64,000 nucleotides of DNA. Source: Variovorax sp. J22G73 (lineage in GTDB: Bacteria > Pseudomonadota > Gammaproteobacteria > Burkholderiales > Burkholderiaceae_C). The first letter of the stretch is position 1. Each line of letters opens with the position of its first letter. Below, piece by piece: positions 1 through 7,223 of this stretch. The notes beneath the pieces were generated by a model. That model ran no database searches. It worked only from the letters and a program-made list of their open reading frames with translations, and had not been told where the DNA came from. Both the position numbers and the translations under genes were made by a program. Where the stretch lies: contig NZ_JASZYK010000005.1 in the NCBI RefSeq assembly GCF_030317035.1, forward strand, positions 186,001 to 250,000, read 5' to 3'.

Positions 1-1
1 G

Positions 2-262
2 GGCTACAGCACTTATGCCGACCGCCCTTCGGTCGACGGCAACGACAACCTGCTGATCACGCTGTCGTTCATCACCCAGAGAGACCAGCGCGCGATGTTC
101 GACCTGTGGGGTGTTCGCTATACCGCCGCGGCGGCGGCCCAGGTCGACAGCTACGGGTTCGCGAAGGAAACGCCGCGCTTCTATGCCAACCGCGTCACCA
201 ACGACCACGGCACGGTCGTGCGCATCGACATGACCAGCCCGAACCCCGTCTGGCCGTTCTGA
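2..262 (+). CDS. 3' end of a gene cut by the window start, unknown product
   Basis: An open frame enters from the left edge and ends at TGA 260-262, giving 86 residues of C-terminus. The translated tail is soluble-looking, with alternating hydrophobic and polar residues (LLITLSF, GTVVRID) that suggest beta strands, and it ends in PNPVWPF. There is no membrane segment and no recognisable motif. I do not recognise the family. The start and most of the protein lie outside the window, so no function can be offered. Confidence 0.55.
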   Translation, partial: GYSTYADRPSVDGNDNLLITLSFITQRDQRAMFDLWGVRYTAAAAAQVDSYGFAKETPRFYANRVTNDHGTVVRIDMTSPNPVWPF

Positions 263-275
263 GCGACCGCGGGCT

Positions 276-617
276 TCAGCCCAGGCTTCGGCGCTTTTCC
301 ACCGGCTCCGCGGCTGCGCGCGAGCGCAGTTCGATGAGCTGGCCCATCGCCACCGCGCGCACCGGCTCGGGCGAGACGGCAACAGCACCGGCAACGGCGA
401 CAGCGACGCGCGGCTGGGCCGCGGTGCCGAGCGCGCCCCACAAGCTGGCGAAGCGCACGTCCGCCTCCTTGCGCAGCCGGGCAATCTGCTCGATGCGGGC
501 GTCGGGGGCGCTGAAGCGGCCTCCCTGCGTTCGCTGGTAGAGCGCGTGGATGGCGGTGTAGGCGGCGCTTTCGGCGGCCATCCAGGCGGCGAGGGCAGGG
601 TCGCGTTCTTCGGGCAT
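276..617 (-). CDS. hypothetical protein, 113 aa
   Basis: A 113-residue minus-strand frame converges on the partial gene at the left edge. The first half is predicted helical and charged (ESAAYTAIHALYQRT, EQIARLRKEADVRFASLW). The second half holds an Ala/Val-rich stretch and then another helix (AMGQLIELRSRAAAEPVEKRR). There is no signal peptide or metal motif. The codon pattern (third-position G/C) fits a real gene better than the overlapping plus-strand frame. The family is not recognised and the function is unknown. Confidence 0.5.
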   Translation of the reverse strand: MPEERDPALAAWMAAESAAYTAIHALYQRTQGGRFSAPDARIEQIARLRKEADVRFASLWGALGTAAQPRVAVAVAGAVAVSPEPVRAVAMGQLIELRSRAAAEPVEKRRSLG

Positions 618-803
618 GGTGTGTCTGAACGGTCAGGATAGAAGGGGTGGGGGCGACCAGAGTTATCGGGCCTCGCCCCCCGGCCGTTTGTAGGTCTGCA
701 CCGCCATCGCGCGCCGGATGCGCCGTACTCCAGCCGCCGGTCCTGCCGCAGAATCGACGCGACATGCACCGCGCGCCGCGCGTGCCCGAAGCGAGAGCCC
801 CCC

Positions 804-2027
804 ATGCCCAACGTCGTCGACACCATCCGCAACTTCAACGCCGGCCGGGACCCCGAGCGCCTGGCGATGAAGTACGCCAACCTGCGCAGCAACGCCTTCG
901 TCTTCCTGCGCGGCACCTGCCACCTGTTCTACGACCGCCTGCCGCCGGACGCGCTGTTTTCCAAGGCGCCCGCGGGCTGGCTGTGCGGCGACGCGCACCT
1001 GGAGAACTTCGGCAGCTACAAGGGCGACAACCGGCTGGTGTACTTCGACCTGAACGACTTCGACGAAGCCGCGCTCGCGCCGGTCACGTGGGAGCTGGTG
1101 CGCTTCTTGTCGAGCATTCTTGTGGCGGGCGACGCCCTGCGCGCCACGCCCGCCGACGCGCAGGCGCTGTGCGGCACCTTTCTCGATGCCTACGCGGCCG
1201 CGCTGGTGCTCGGCAAGGCGCGCTGGGTGGAGCGCGACACGGCGGACGGCCTGGTGCGCGACCTGCTCGACACGCTGAAGGCGCGCAGCCGCCCGGCCTT
1301 CCTGGACAAGCGCACCGACAAGAAGGCGCACGGTCGCGTCATTCGCTGCGACGGCAAGCACGCGCTGGCCGCGAGCGACGAGGCGCGCGCCAAGGTCGTG
1401 AAGCTCGTCGACAGCTTCGCCGCCGCACAGGACAAGTCGGGCTTCTTCAAGGTGCTCGACGTGGCGCGGCGCATCGCGGGCACCGGCAGCCTGGGGGTGG
1501 AGCGCTACATCGTGCTGGTGGAAGGCAAGGGCTCGCCCGACGCCAACTACCTGCTCGACCTGAAGCAGGCGCTGCCGTCGTCGCTTGCGCCGCACCTTGC
1601 GCTGAAGCAGCCGGCATGGCCGTCGCAGGCGCACCGGGTGGTGGCCTTGCAGCGGCGGATGCAGGCGGTGTCGATGGCGTTTCTGCAACCGGTCGTGGCG
1701 GCCGACGTGGGAGTCAAGGGCGATGCGTCTTACGTGCTGCGCGGCCTGCAGCCCAGCGAAGACCGCGTGAACCTCGACGTGCGCCGCAGCAGCCTGGCGC
1801 AGATCGGCGGCGTCATCGGCCAGATGGGGCAGCTCATGGCGTGGGCGCAGTTGCGCAGCGCGGGCCGGCAAGGCTCGGCCATCGCGGATGCGCTGATCGA
1901 CTTCGGGGGCTCGGCCGCGTCGTGGCGCGGCGACCTGCTGGCGGCGGCCCACCAATGCGCCGCCGAGGTCGAGAAGGACTGGAAGGCATACAGCGAGGCC
2001 TACGACGCCAAGGCCATCGGGGCCTGA
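804..2027 (+). CDS. DUF2252 family protein (kinase-fold-like)
   Basis: This 407-residue cytoplasmic protein has the DUF2252 hallmarks: CGDAHLENFG at residues 61-70 and VYFDLNDFDEA at about 79-89. These resemble the catalytic HxDxxxxN and Mg-binding D-F elements of aminoglycoside-phosphotransferase-like kinases. The family has no well-established substrate, so phosphotransfer is only an inference from fold. The frame is full length with no signal peptide. It starts at the ATG of MPNVVDTIRNFNAGRD, which matches the usual family N-terminus. The gene stands alone, with a short palindrome separating it from a convergent ferredoxin gene. Confidence 0.85.
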   Translation: MPNVVDTIRNFNAGRDPERLAMKYANLRSNAFVFLRGTCHLFYDRLPPDALFSKAPAGWLCGDAHLENFGSYKGDNRLVYFDLNDFDEAALAPVTWELVRFLSSILVAGDALRATPADAQALCGTFLDAYAAALVLGKARWVERDTADGLVRDLLDTLKARSRPAFLDKRTDKKAHGRVIRCDGKHALAASDEARAKVVKLVDSFAAAQDKSGFFKVLDVARRIAGTGSLGVERYIVLVEGKGSPDANYLLDLKQALPSSLAPHLALKQPAWPSQAHRVVALQRRMQAVSMAFLQPVVAADVGVKGDASYVLRGLQPSEDRVNLDVRRSSLAQIGGVIGQMGQLMAWAQLRSAGRQGSAIADALIDFGGSAASWRGDLLAAAHQCAAEVEKDWKAYSEAYDAKAIGA

Positions 2028-2042
2028 GCCTCACGGTGAACC

Positions 2043-2058
2043 CGAGCCCGCGGGCTCG
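2043..2058. terminator. 16-bp perfect palindrome between convergent genes
   Basis: CGAGCCCGCGGGCTCG is a perfect 16-bp palindrome in the 33-bp gap between the DUF2252 gene and the convergent ferredoxin gene. It could fold into a small GC-rich hairpin on either transcript and act as a bidirectional terminator. It has no U-tract, so this is a weak call. Confidence 0.3.
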
Positions 2059-2060
2059 CT

Positions 2061-2333
2061 TCAGGCCGCGTGGCTCTTGCGCATCGTGATCACGTGGAAC
2101 GGGCAGGTCACGGCGCAGTCGCTGCAGCCGGTGCACCGCTCGGCATCGTGCAGCACCGAGGCCTTGCGCCCTTGCGTGACCTCCAGGCTCAGCAGATGAA
2201 GGTCGCAGGCGGCCACGCACCAGCCGCAGCCCGTGCAGCGCGCGGTGGCCACGTCGGGGAGCCAGCCGGGCCTGTACGGGCGCGGGGGGCGTTGCGTCGG
2301 GCCGGCCGGGTCACTGCGTGGCGTGTCGCTCAT
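2061..2333 (-). CDS. 2x[4Fe-4S] ferredoxin-like protein, 90 aa
   Basis: This small cytoplasmic iron-sulfur protein has two CxxCxxCxxxC motifs: CTGCGWCVAACD in the first half and CTGCSDCAVTCP near the C-terminus. Each should bind a [4Fe-4S] cluster, giving an electron carrier of the NapF/bacterial ferredoxin type. The first motif ends in Cys-Asp rather than the usual Cys-Pro. I chose the ATG at 2333 (MSDTPRSDP). An in-frame upstream start would add 14 Arg-rich residues of no family character. The gene overlaps the 3' end of the diguanylate cyclase gene by 23 bp, so the two are probably translated from one mRNA. The redox partner is not evident from the sequence. Confidence 0.8.
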   Translation of the reverse strand: MSDTPRSDPAGPTQRPPRPYRPGWLPDVATARCTGCGWCVAACDLHLLSLEVTQGRKASVLHDAERCTGCSDCAVTCPFHVITMRKSHAA

Positions 2334-4287
2334 GAAGCGATTCTTGCACCGGCCGCTGCGCCTGCGTGCCGGCAAGGTTGGCCAGGTCGGCCGCGAAAGT
2401 GAAGGCCGGGCCTGTGCGCTGCTGCTTGGTGTGGTACATCGCTCGGTCGGCCGCGCGCAGCAGGGCGGCCAGGGTGTCGCCCGGCGTGCCGTCCTGGCCG
2501 GCGCGGTCTTCCGGCTGGCGGGCGATGCCCAGGCTCATGCCGACCGACACCGGGCGCCCTTCGAAGTCCACCGGCATCGCGCAGGCATCGACCATGCGCT
2601 GGGCCATCGCCGCCAGGGTGTCGCGCGACGGGCTGCCCAGCACCAGCACCGCGAACTCGTCGCCGCCCAGGCGCGCCACCACGTCGTCCGCGCGCAGCTG
2701 CTGGCGCAGCCGCTGCGCGGTGGCCAGCAGCACGGCGTCGCCGGCCGCGTGGCCGTGCGCGTCGTTCACGCCCTTGAAACCGTCCAGGTCGAGCAGCATC
2801 AGCGCGAACGGCCGGCCTTCGCGCAGCCATTCCTCGCCGCGGCTCTCCAGGCCGGTGCGGCTGGTGGCGCCGGTGAGCGCGTCGGTGCCCAGCGCTTCCA
2901 CCAGCTGCTGCGTGCGCGCGGTCAGCGCCTGTTCGGAGCGCAGCACCAGCCGCAGGCGCGAGGCCATGGCCACCGCGAACACCACCAGCTCGGCCACCAG
3001 CGCGCCCTGCGACACGTTCATCTGGTTGGGCGCCCAGGTGGTCCAGCCCCAGCTCGGCAGCACGATGGTGCCCACGCCGGCCAGCAGCAGCGCCACGCCG
3101 AAGAAGTAGAGCACCGCCGGCCAGTAGCGCCGCCGCATCGCGGCCAGCGCGCCCACCACCATCACCACCGTGGAGGCCACCACCGACAGCTGCACCAGCC
3201 TGAAGGTCAGCAGCGGGTGGGAACCCCAGTGCGCGTACGGAATGGCGAGCGCCAGCGTCAGCGTGAAGGCCTGCACCAGCCGGTCCAGCGGCGGCGCGAA
3301 GTGGCGCAGCCGCAGCAGGCGCCGGCCGAACTGCAGCTTGCAGATGGCCCACAGCGCCGGCCCCGCGGTGTAGGCGATGCCGGCGGCCTCGGGCCAGTGC
3401 GCGAAGGGGTAGCGCAGGGCGTGGCCGTTGATGCTGCCCAGCGCCAGCAGGCCGCAGGCGCAAGACAGCATGTAGTAGGCGTACAGCCCTTCGCCGAACA
3501 CCAGGAACAGCACCAGCCCGTACACCATCAGGCCGATGAGCAGGCCGTAGCTCACGCCGTCGAACATGCGCTTGTCTTGCGTCGACTGCAGGTAGTCGGC
3601 CGGCTCCCAGATGCTGACGTCGTAGATGCGCGCGAAGGTCGATTCCACCCGGAAGTAGGCCGTGTACGTGCCCGGCCCTGGCAGGCGAAAGCGCCACGCC
3701 ATCTGCTCGGAGGCCGCAGGCCGGGTCGCCCACGGGTGGCGCATGCCGGTGACCACGGGCTCGGCCAGCGCATGGCCGTCGGCGTCGAAGGGGCCGTAGA
3801 AGCGCAGGTCGTGGGTGGACACGGTGGGCACCAGCATCAGCCAGTCGCGCTGCGCGTCGGCGGCGTCGCCGGGGTCGGCCAGCTGCATCTGCAGCTTGAA
3901 CCACAGCACCCGGTCCGACTCCTTGCCCCGCAGCGGATCGTCGGGCAGCGTGAAGCGCGCCTCTTGCGGCGGGGTGCGCACCTGCTCGATGCCGAGGGCG
4001 CGGGTGGTGTCCTCGAAGAACTGCAGGTGCCGCACGGCCGGCAGGCCCTGGGGCTGGCGCGAGACGCGCAGCGGTTCCAGCGGGGCTTGCAGCGTGGGGG
4101 TAGGTGTGGGTGTGGCCTGCGCACCGGATGCGCCGGCCGGCTGGGCGGAGGCCTGGGTCGGCAGGAACAGCGACAGGGCCAGGGTCAGTGCAAAGGCAAG
4201 TGCCCATGCAAATGCAGCAAATGCAGGTGCCTGGAACAGGCGCCATGCGAGCGCAAGGCCCGCGTGGCGGGGGAGGCGGAACATCAT
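2311..4287 (-). CDS. 7TMR-DISM diguanylate cyclase (GGDEF)
   Basis: This 658-residue membrane protein should make cyclic di-GMP. The order is: an N-terminal signal/anchor segment (about 10-50), a periplasmic DISMED2-like sensing domain (about 70-230), seven predicted membrane helices of the 7TMR-DISM type (about 245-450), and a C-terminal GGDEF domain. The active-site loop GGDEF is at 541-545. An intact RxxD inhibitory site (RADD, 532-535) lies exactly five residues before it, so product inhibition is expected. There is no EAL domain. An extracytoplasmic ligand, often a carbohydrate or carboxylate in this receptor class, would control cyclase output. Two consecutive ATGs at 4282-4287 make the exact start uncertain by one residue. 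The gene overlaps the downstream ferredoxin gene by 23 bp. Confidence 0.9.
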   Translation of the reverse strand: MMFRLPRHAGLALAWRLFQAPAFAAFAWALAFALTLALSLFLPTQASAQPAGASGAQATPTPTPTLQAPLEPLRVSRQPQGLPAVRHLQFFEDTTRALGIEQVRTPPQEARFTLPDDPLRGKESDRVLWFKLQMQLADPGDAADAQRDWLMLVPTVSTHDLRFYGPFDADGHALAEPVVTGMRHPWATRPAASEQMAWRFRLPGPGTYTAYFRVESTFARIYDVSIWEPADYLQSTQDKRMFDGVSYGLLIGLMVYGLVLFLVFGEGLYAYYMLSCACGLLALGSINGHALRYPFAHWPEAAGIAYTAGPALWAICKLQFGRRLLRLRHFAPPLDRLVQAFTLTLALAIPYAHWGSHPLLTFRLVQLSVVASTVVMVVGALAAMRRRYWPAVLYFFGVALLLAGVGTIVLPSWGWTTWAPNQMNVSQGALVAELVVFAVAMASRLRLVLRSEQALTARTQQLVEALGTDALTGATSRTGLESRGEEWLREGRPFALMLLDLDGFKGVNDAHGHAAGDAVLLATAQRLRQQLRADDVVARLGGDEFAVLVLGSPSRDTLAAMAQRMVDACAMPVDFEGRPVSVGMSLGIARQPEDRAGQDGTPGDTLAALLRAADRAMYHTKQQRTGPAFTFAADLANLAGTQAQRPVQESLHERHATQ

Positions 4288-4413
4288 CCGGATGTGCAGC
4301 GAGTGGTGGGTAGGAGCGACAGATTGTCGTCGCCCCCGGCACCCCCCTCCCGCGCGCCCGCCTGGCCGGTCCGGCCCGCTTGGCCGACCCGTGGCCTCCG
4401 CTCCACGGAGCTG

Positions 4414-4857
4414 CTACTTCGCGAACAGCCTTCCGATGTCCGAGAACGCCTTCAGCTCCAGCGCATTGCCCGACGGATCGAGAAAGAACATGGTCGCCTG
4501 CTCGCCCGGCTCGCCCTTGAAGCGGATGTAGGGCGCGATGACGAACTCGGTGCCGTGGGCCTCCAGCCGCGCGGCGGCGGCCTCCCACTCGGCCATCGGC
4601 AGCACGATGCCGAAGTGCCGCACCGGCACGCCGTGGCCGTCCACCGCGTTGAGCTGCGCCGTGCCCGCGGCCTCGGGCGCGAGGTGCGCCACGATCTGGT
4701 GGCCGTAGAAGTTGAAGTCGATCCACTCGGGCGAGCTGCGGCCTTCGGGGCAGCCCAGCGTCTCGCCGTAGAACTTGCGCGCCAGCGCCAGGTCGTGCAC
4801 CGGGAACGCGAGATGGAAGGGGGACAGCATGTCGGGGTTCGAGGCGGGGGCCTTCAT
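4414..4857 (-). CDS. VOC superfamily (glyoxalase/bleomycin-resistance/dioxygenase) protein
   Basis: This single-domain vicinal-oxygen-chelate protein has 147 residues. The first beta-alpha-beta module begins with FHLAFPVHDLALARKFYGETLGC. The second runs from RHFGIVLP to MFFLDPSGNALELKAF. A His in the first strand and the Glu of ALELKAF occupy the usual metal-ligand positions. The DPSGNxLE signature is typical of glyoxalase and dioxygenase relatives. The substrate cannot be read from the sequence. It is divergent from a LysR-type gene across a 129-bp AT-rich gap, so that regulator is the likely controller. Confidence 0.85.
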   Translation of the reverse strand: MKAPASNPDMLSPFHLAFPVHDLALARKFYGETLGCPEGRSSPEWIDFNFYGHQIVAHLAPEAAGTAQLNAVDGHGVPVRHFGIVLPMAEWEAAAARLEAHGTEFVIAPYIRFKGEPGEQATMFFLDPSGNALELKAFSDIGRLFAK

Positions 4858-4941
4858 GGGCGTGGGCTTTCTTGTGGATGAATCGGAAGAACCAGGTGAA
4901 ACGACTGGCTCGGCCCGGATCGTAGGAGCCCCAGAGCAAAA

Positions 4942-4962
4942 ACAAAATCAATATATATTTGT
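4942..4962. promoter_or_regulatory. AT-rich dyad in VOC/LysR divergent promoter
   Basis: The dyad ACAAA-N11-TTTGT sits in a markedly AT-rich patch between the divergent VOC and LysR genes, and the centre contains ATATAT. LysR-type regulators usually bind T-N11-A dyads in such gaps, so this is a plausible operator, and the AT-rich core could also serve as a -10 element. The arms are short, and the call rests on position as much as on sequence. Confidence 0.35.
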
Positions 4963-4986
4963 CTCGAGCATCGAAAGGGTTGATGA

Positions 4987-5859
4987 ATGATTCGGGAGCT
5001 CAAGACCCTGATCGCCGTGGCGCGCGAGGGCACCTTCTCCGCCGCGGGCGACAAGATCGGCCTCACGCAGGCGGCGGTCAGCGCGCAGATGCAGCGGCTG
5101 GAGGCCGAGCTGGGCTTTGCGCTGTTCGACCGCACCGGTCGTTCCGCGCAGCTGAACGACGCGGGCCGCCACACGCTGGCGCAGGCCGAGGAGCTGGTGC
5201 GGTTGTATGGCAACCTGGGCGCGGACGCGGCGGCGCATGCGCCCGATGCGCGCGTCATCGGCATCGGCGCCATCGCGTCGGTGCAGCGCTCGATGCTGCC
5301 CGACGTGCTGGCGCGTTTCCACAAGCAGTGCGAGGGCGCGCGCACGCGCGTGGTGCCGGGCGTGTCGATGGGGCTGGCCGACCAGGTCGATGCGGGAGAG
5401 CTCGACATGGCGCTGATCATCAGGCCGCCGTTTTCCATGCACGGCGACCTGCGCTGGACCACGCTGCTGCGCGAGCCGTTCAGGCTGCTGGTGCCGCGGC
5501 ATGTGGCGGGCGACGACTGGGCGGAGATCTTGTCGAGCCAGCCCTTCGTGCGCTACGACCGCGTGTCTTTCGGCGGGCGGCAGGTCGATCGCTTCCTGCG
5601 GGCGTCGCACCTCAGCGTGCGCGACGTGTGCGAGGTCGACGAGCTGGAGGCCATCGTGGGCCTGGTCGCCCGGGGCCTGGGCGTGGCGCTGGTGCCGCAG
5701 ACCGCGACCCACCGCCGCTGGCCGGCGGGGGTGCGCGCCATCGACCTGGGGCCGCACACCTTCCACCGCGAGGTCGGGCTGGTGCACCGCGGCAACCGCA
5801 GCATGGGCCCGGCGGCGCGGCTGCTGGCGCAGCTGGTGTGCGAGGCGAGCCCGGGATGA
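4987..5859 (+). CDS. LysR-family transcriptional regulator
   Basis: This 290-residue regulator has an N-terminal winged helix-turn-helix (ELKTLIAVAREGTFSAAGDKIGLTQAAVSAQMQRLEAELG is split over residues 4-43). A substrate-binding-like effector domain follows from about residue 90. The ATG at 4987 is preceded by AAAGGG at a sensible distance. The gene is divergent from the VOC gene, the standard arrangement for a LysR regulator and its target. Acetate kinase follows 86 bp downstream on the same strand and could be co-transcribed. The effector is unknown. Confidence 0.9.
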   Translation: MIRELKTLIAVAREGTFSAAGDKIGLTQAAVSAQMQRLEAELGFALFDRTGRSAQLNDAGRHTLAQAEELVRLYGNLGADAAAHAPDARVIGIGAIASVQRSMLPDVLARFHKQCEGARTRVVPGVSMGLADQVDAGELDMALIIRPPFSMHGDLRWTTLLREPFRLLVPRHVAGDDWAEILSSQPFVRYDRVSFGGRQVDRFLRASHLSVRDVCEVDELEAIVGLVARGLGVALVPQTATHRRWPAGVRAIDLGPHTFHREVGLVHRGNRSMGPAARLLAQLVCEASPG

Positions 5860-5885
5860 AGCGGGCGCGGGAATGAAGCGGGCGC
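5856..5885 (+). repeat. 17-bp period tandem repeat at the LysR stop codon
   Basis: ATGAAGCGGGCGC occurs at 5856-5868 and again at 5873-5885. It overlaps the LysR stop codon and runs into the leader of acetate kinase. It looks like a small slippage duplication. No function is evident. Confidence 0.5.
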
Positions 5886-5945
5886 CGTCATCGCCACGGG
5901 CTTTCGAGCCGCTACGATGCCTCGACACGCACTACGCCTGAACCC

Positions 5946-7160
5946 ATGACCGATTCGCTGCTGACGCTCAACGCGGGCTCCTCGTCCATCAAGGTCGCCT
6001 TGTTCGATGCGGCCCACCCCGGTGACGACGGCGCATTGCCCTCGGCGCGCTGGTCGGGCCAGGCCGACGGACTGGGCGCGGGGCTGCAGGCGCGCTTGCG
6101 CGTGCACGACGCGCAAGGGCAATCGCTGCTCGACGAGCCGCTGGCCGGTGCGCAGGCCTCGCACCAGGGCGCGCTGGCTGCGTTGCTCGAATGGCATGCG
6201 CACGAGGCGGCCAGCGAACGCATCGCAGCGGTGGGGCACCGCATCGTGCACGGCGGCACCGACTTCGTGGCGCCGGTGCGCATCGACGGGCCGCTGCTCG
6301 ACGCGCTCGCCAAGCTGGAGCCGCTCGCGCCGCTGCACCAGCCGCACAACCTGGCCGGCGTGCGCGCGGCGATGAAGGCCTTCGGCGGCGTGCCGCAGGT
6401 GGCCTGCTTCGACACGGCATTTCATGCGGTGCAGCCCGAGGTCAACCGCCGCTTCGCATTGCCCCGCGAGCTGCACGACGCGGGCGTGCGGCGCTACGGC
6501 TTTCATGGCCTTTCCTACGAATCGATCGTGGCGCAGTTCGCCAGCCTTGCGCCCGCGCTGGCCGACAAGCGCGTGATCGTCGCGCACCTGGGCAACGGGG
6601 CGTCGATGTGCGGCATGGCGCACGGCCGCTCGGTCGCGACGACGATGACGTTCTCGCCACTCGACGGGCTGACCATGGGCACGCGATGCGGCAGCATCGA
6701 CGCGGCCGTGGTGCTGTACCTGCTGCGCGCGCGCGGCCTGTCGGCCGACGCGGTCGAGAAGCTGCTGTTCCGCGAGTCTGGCCTGCTCGGCCTGTCGGGC
6801 GTGTCCAGCGACATGCGCGCGCTGCAGGCCTCGGCCGAACCCGCCGCGGCCGAGGCCATCGCGCATTTCGCGGAGCAGGTGGTGCAGCACATGGGCCTGC
6901 TGGCCGGCGCGCTGCGCGGCGTGGACGCCATCGTGTTCACCGGCGGCATCGGCGAGAACGACGCGGCCTTGCGCGAGCGCGTGCTCGAAGACTGCGAGTG
7001 GCTGGGCGTGAACGTCGATGCGGCGGCGAACAGCAAGCACAGCACCGGCGGCGCCCTGCGGCTCACCACCGCCGAAAGCCCGGTGAGCGCGTGGGTGCTG
7101 CGCACCGATGAAGAAGCCGTGATCGCCCGGCATACGTCGCGGGTGCTGCACACGGGCTGA
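5946..7160 (+). CDS. ackA: acetate kinase
   Basis: This 404-residue cytoplasmic enzyme interconverts acetate plus ATP and acetyl phosphate plus ADP. Family signatures are all present: LTLNAGSSSIK at the N-terminus, VGHRIVHGG, ACFDTAFH, HLGNGAS, GTRCGSIDAA, and FTGGIGEN near the C-terminus. The length is normal (about 400). No phosphotransacetylase gene is in the window, so the partner must be elsewhere, or the enzyme may serve a phosphoketolase or propionate/butyrate route. It is preceded by a LysR gene and followed by a hairpin and a convergent regulator gene. Confidence 0.95.
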   Translation: MTDSLLTLNAGSSSIKVALFDAAHPGDDGALPSARWSGQADGLGAGLQARLRVHDAQGQSLLDEPLAGAQASHQGALAALLEWHAHEAASERIAAVGHRIVHGGTDFVAPVRIDGPLLDALAKLEPLAPLHQPHNLAGVRAAMKAFGGVPQVACFDTAFHAVQPEVNRRFALPRELHDAGVRRYGFHGLSYESIVAQFASLAPALADKRVIVAHLGNGASMCGMAHGRSVATTMTFSPLDGLTMGTRCGSIDAAVVLYLLRARGLSADAVEKLLFRESGLLGLSGVSSDMRALQASAEPAAAEAIAHFAEQVVQHMGLLAGALRGVDAIVFTGGIGENDAALRERVLEDCEWLGVNVDAAANSKHSTGGALRLTTAESPVSAWVLRTDEEAVIARHTSRVLHTG

Positions 7161-7178
7161 ACGGGCGGCGCCTGTTCA
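7158..7178 (+). terminator. hairpin overlapping the ackA stop codon
   Basis: TGAACGGGC-GGC-GCCTGTTCA forms a 9-bp stem (one G-T pair) with a 3-nt loop, starting at the ackA stop codon. The next gene is convergent, so a terminator is expected here. There is no clear U-tract. Confidence 0.35.
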
Positions 7179-7223
7179 GTGCGCTGCGCCCGCCAGGGCA
7201 CCAGCGGCTTGCCGCGGGCGCCC

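Noticed and set aside
2233..4951. Long Arg/His/Gln-rich frames of about 880 codons on both strands over the diguanylate cyclase and VOC genes
   Set aside because: They are shadow frames of two well-supported genes. Composition is unlike any protein family, and they run across gene boundaries.
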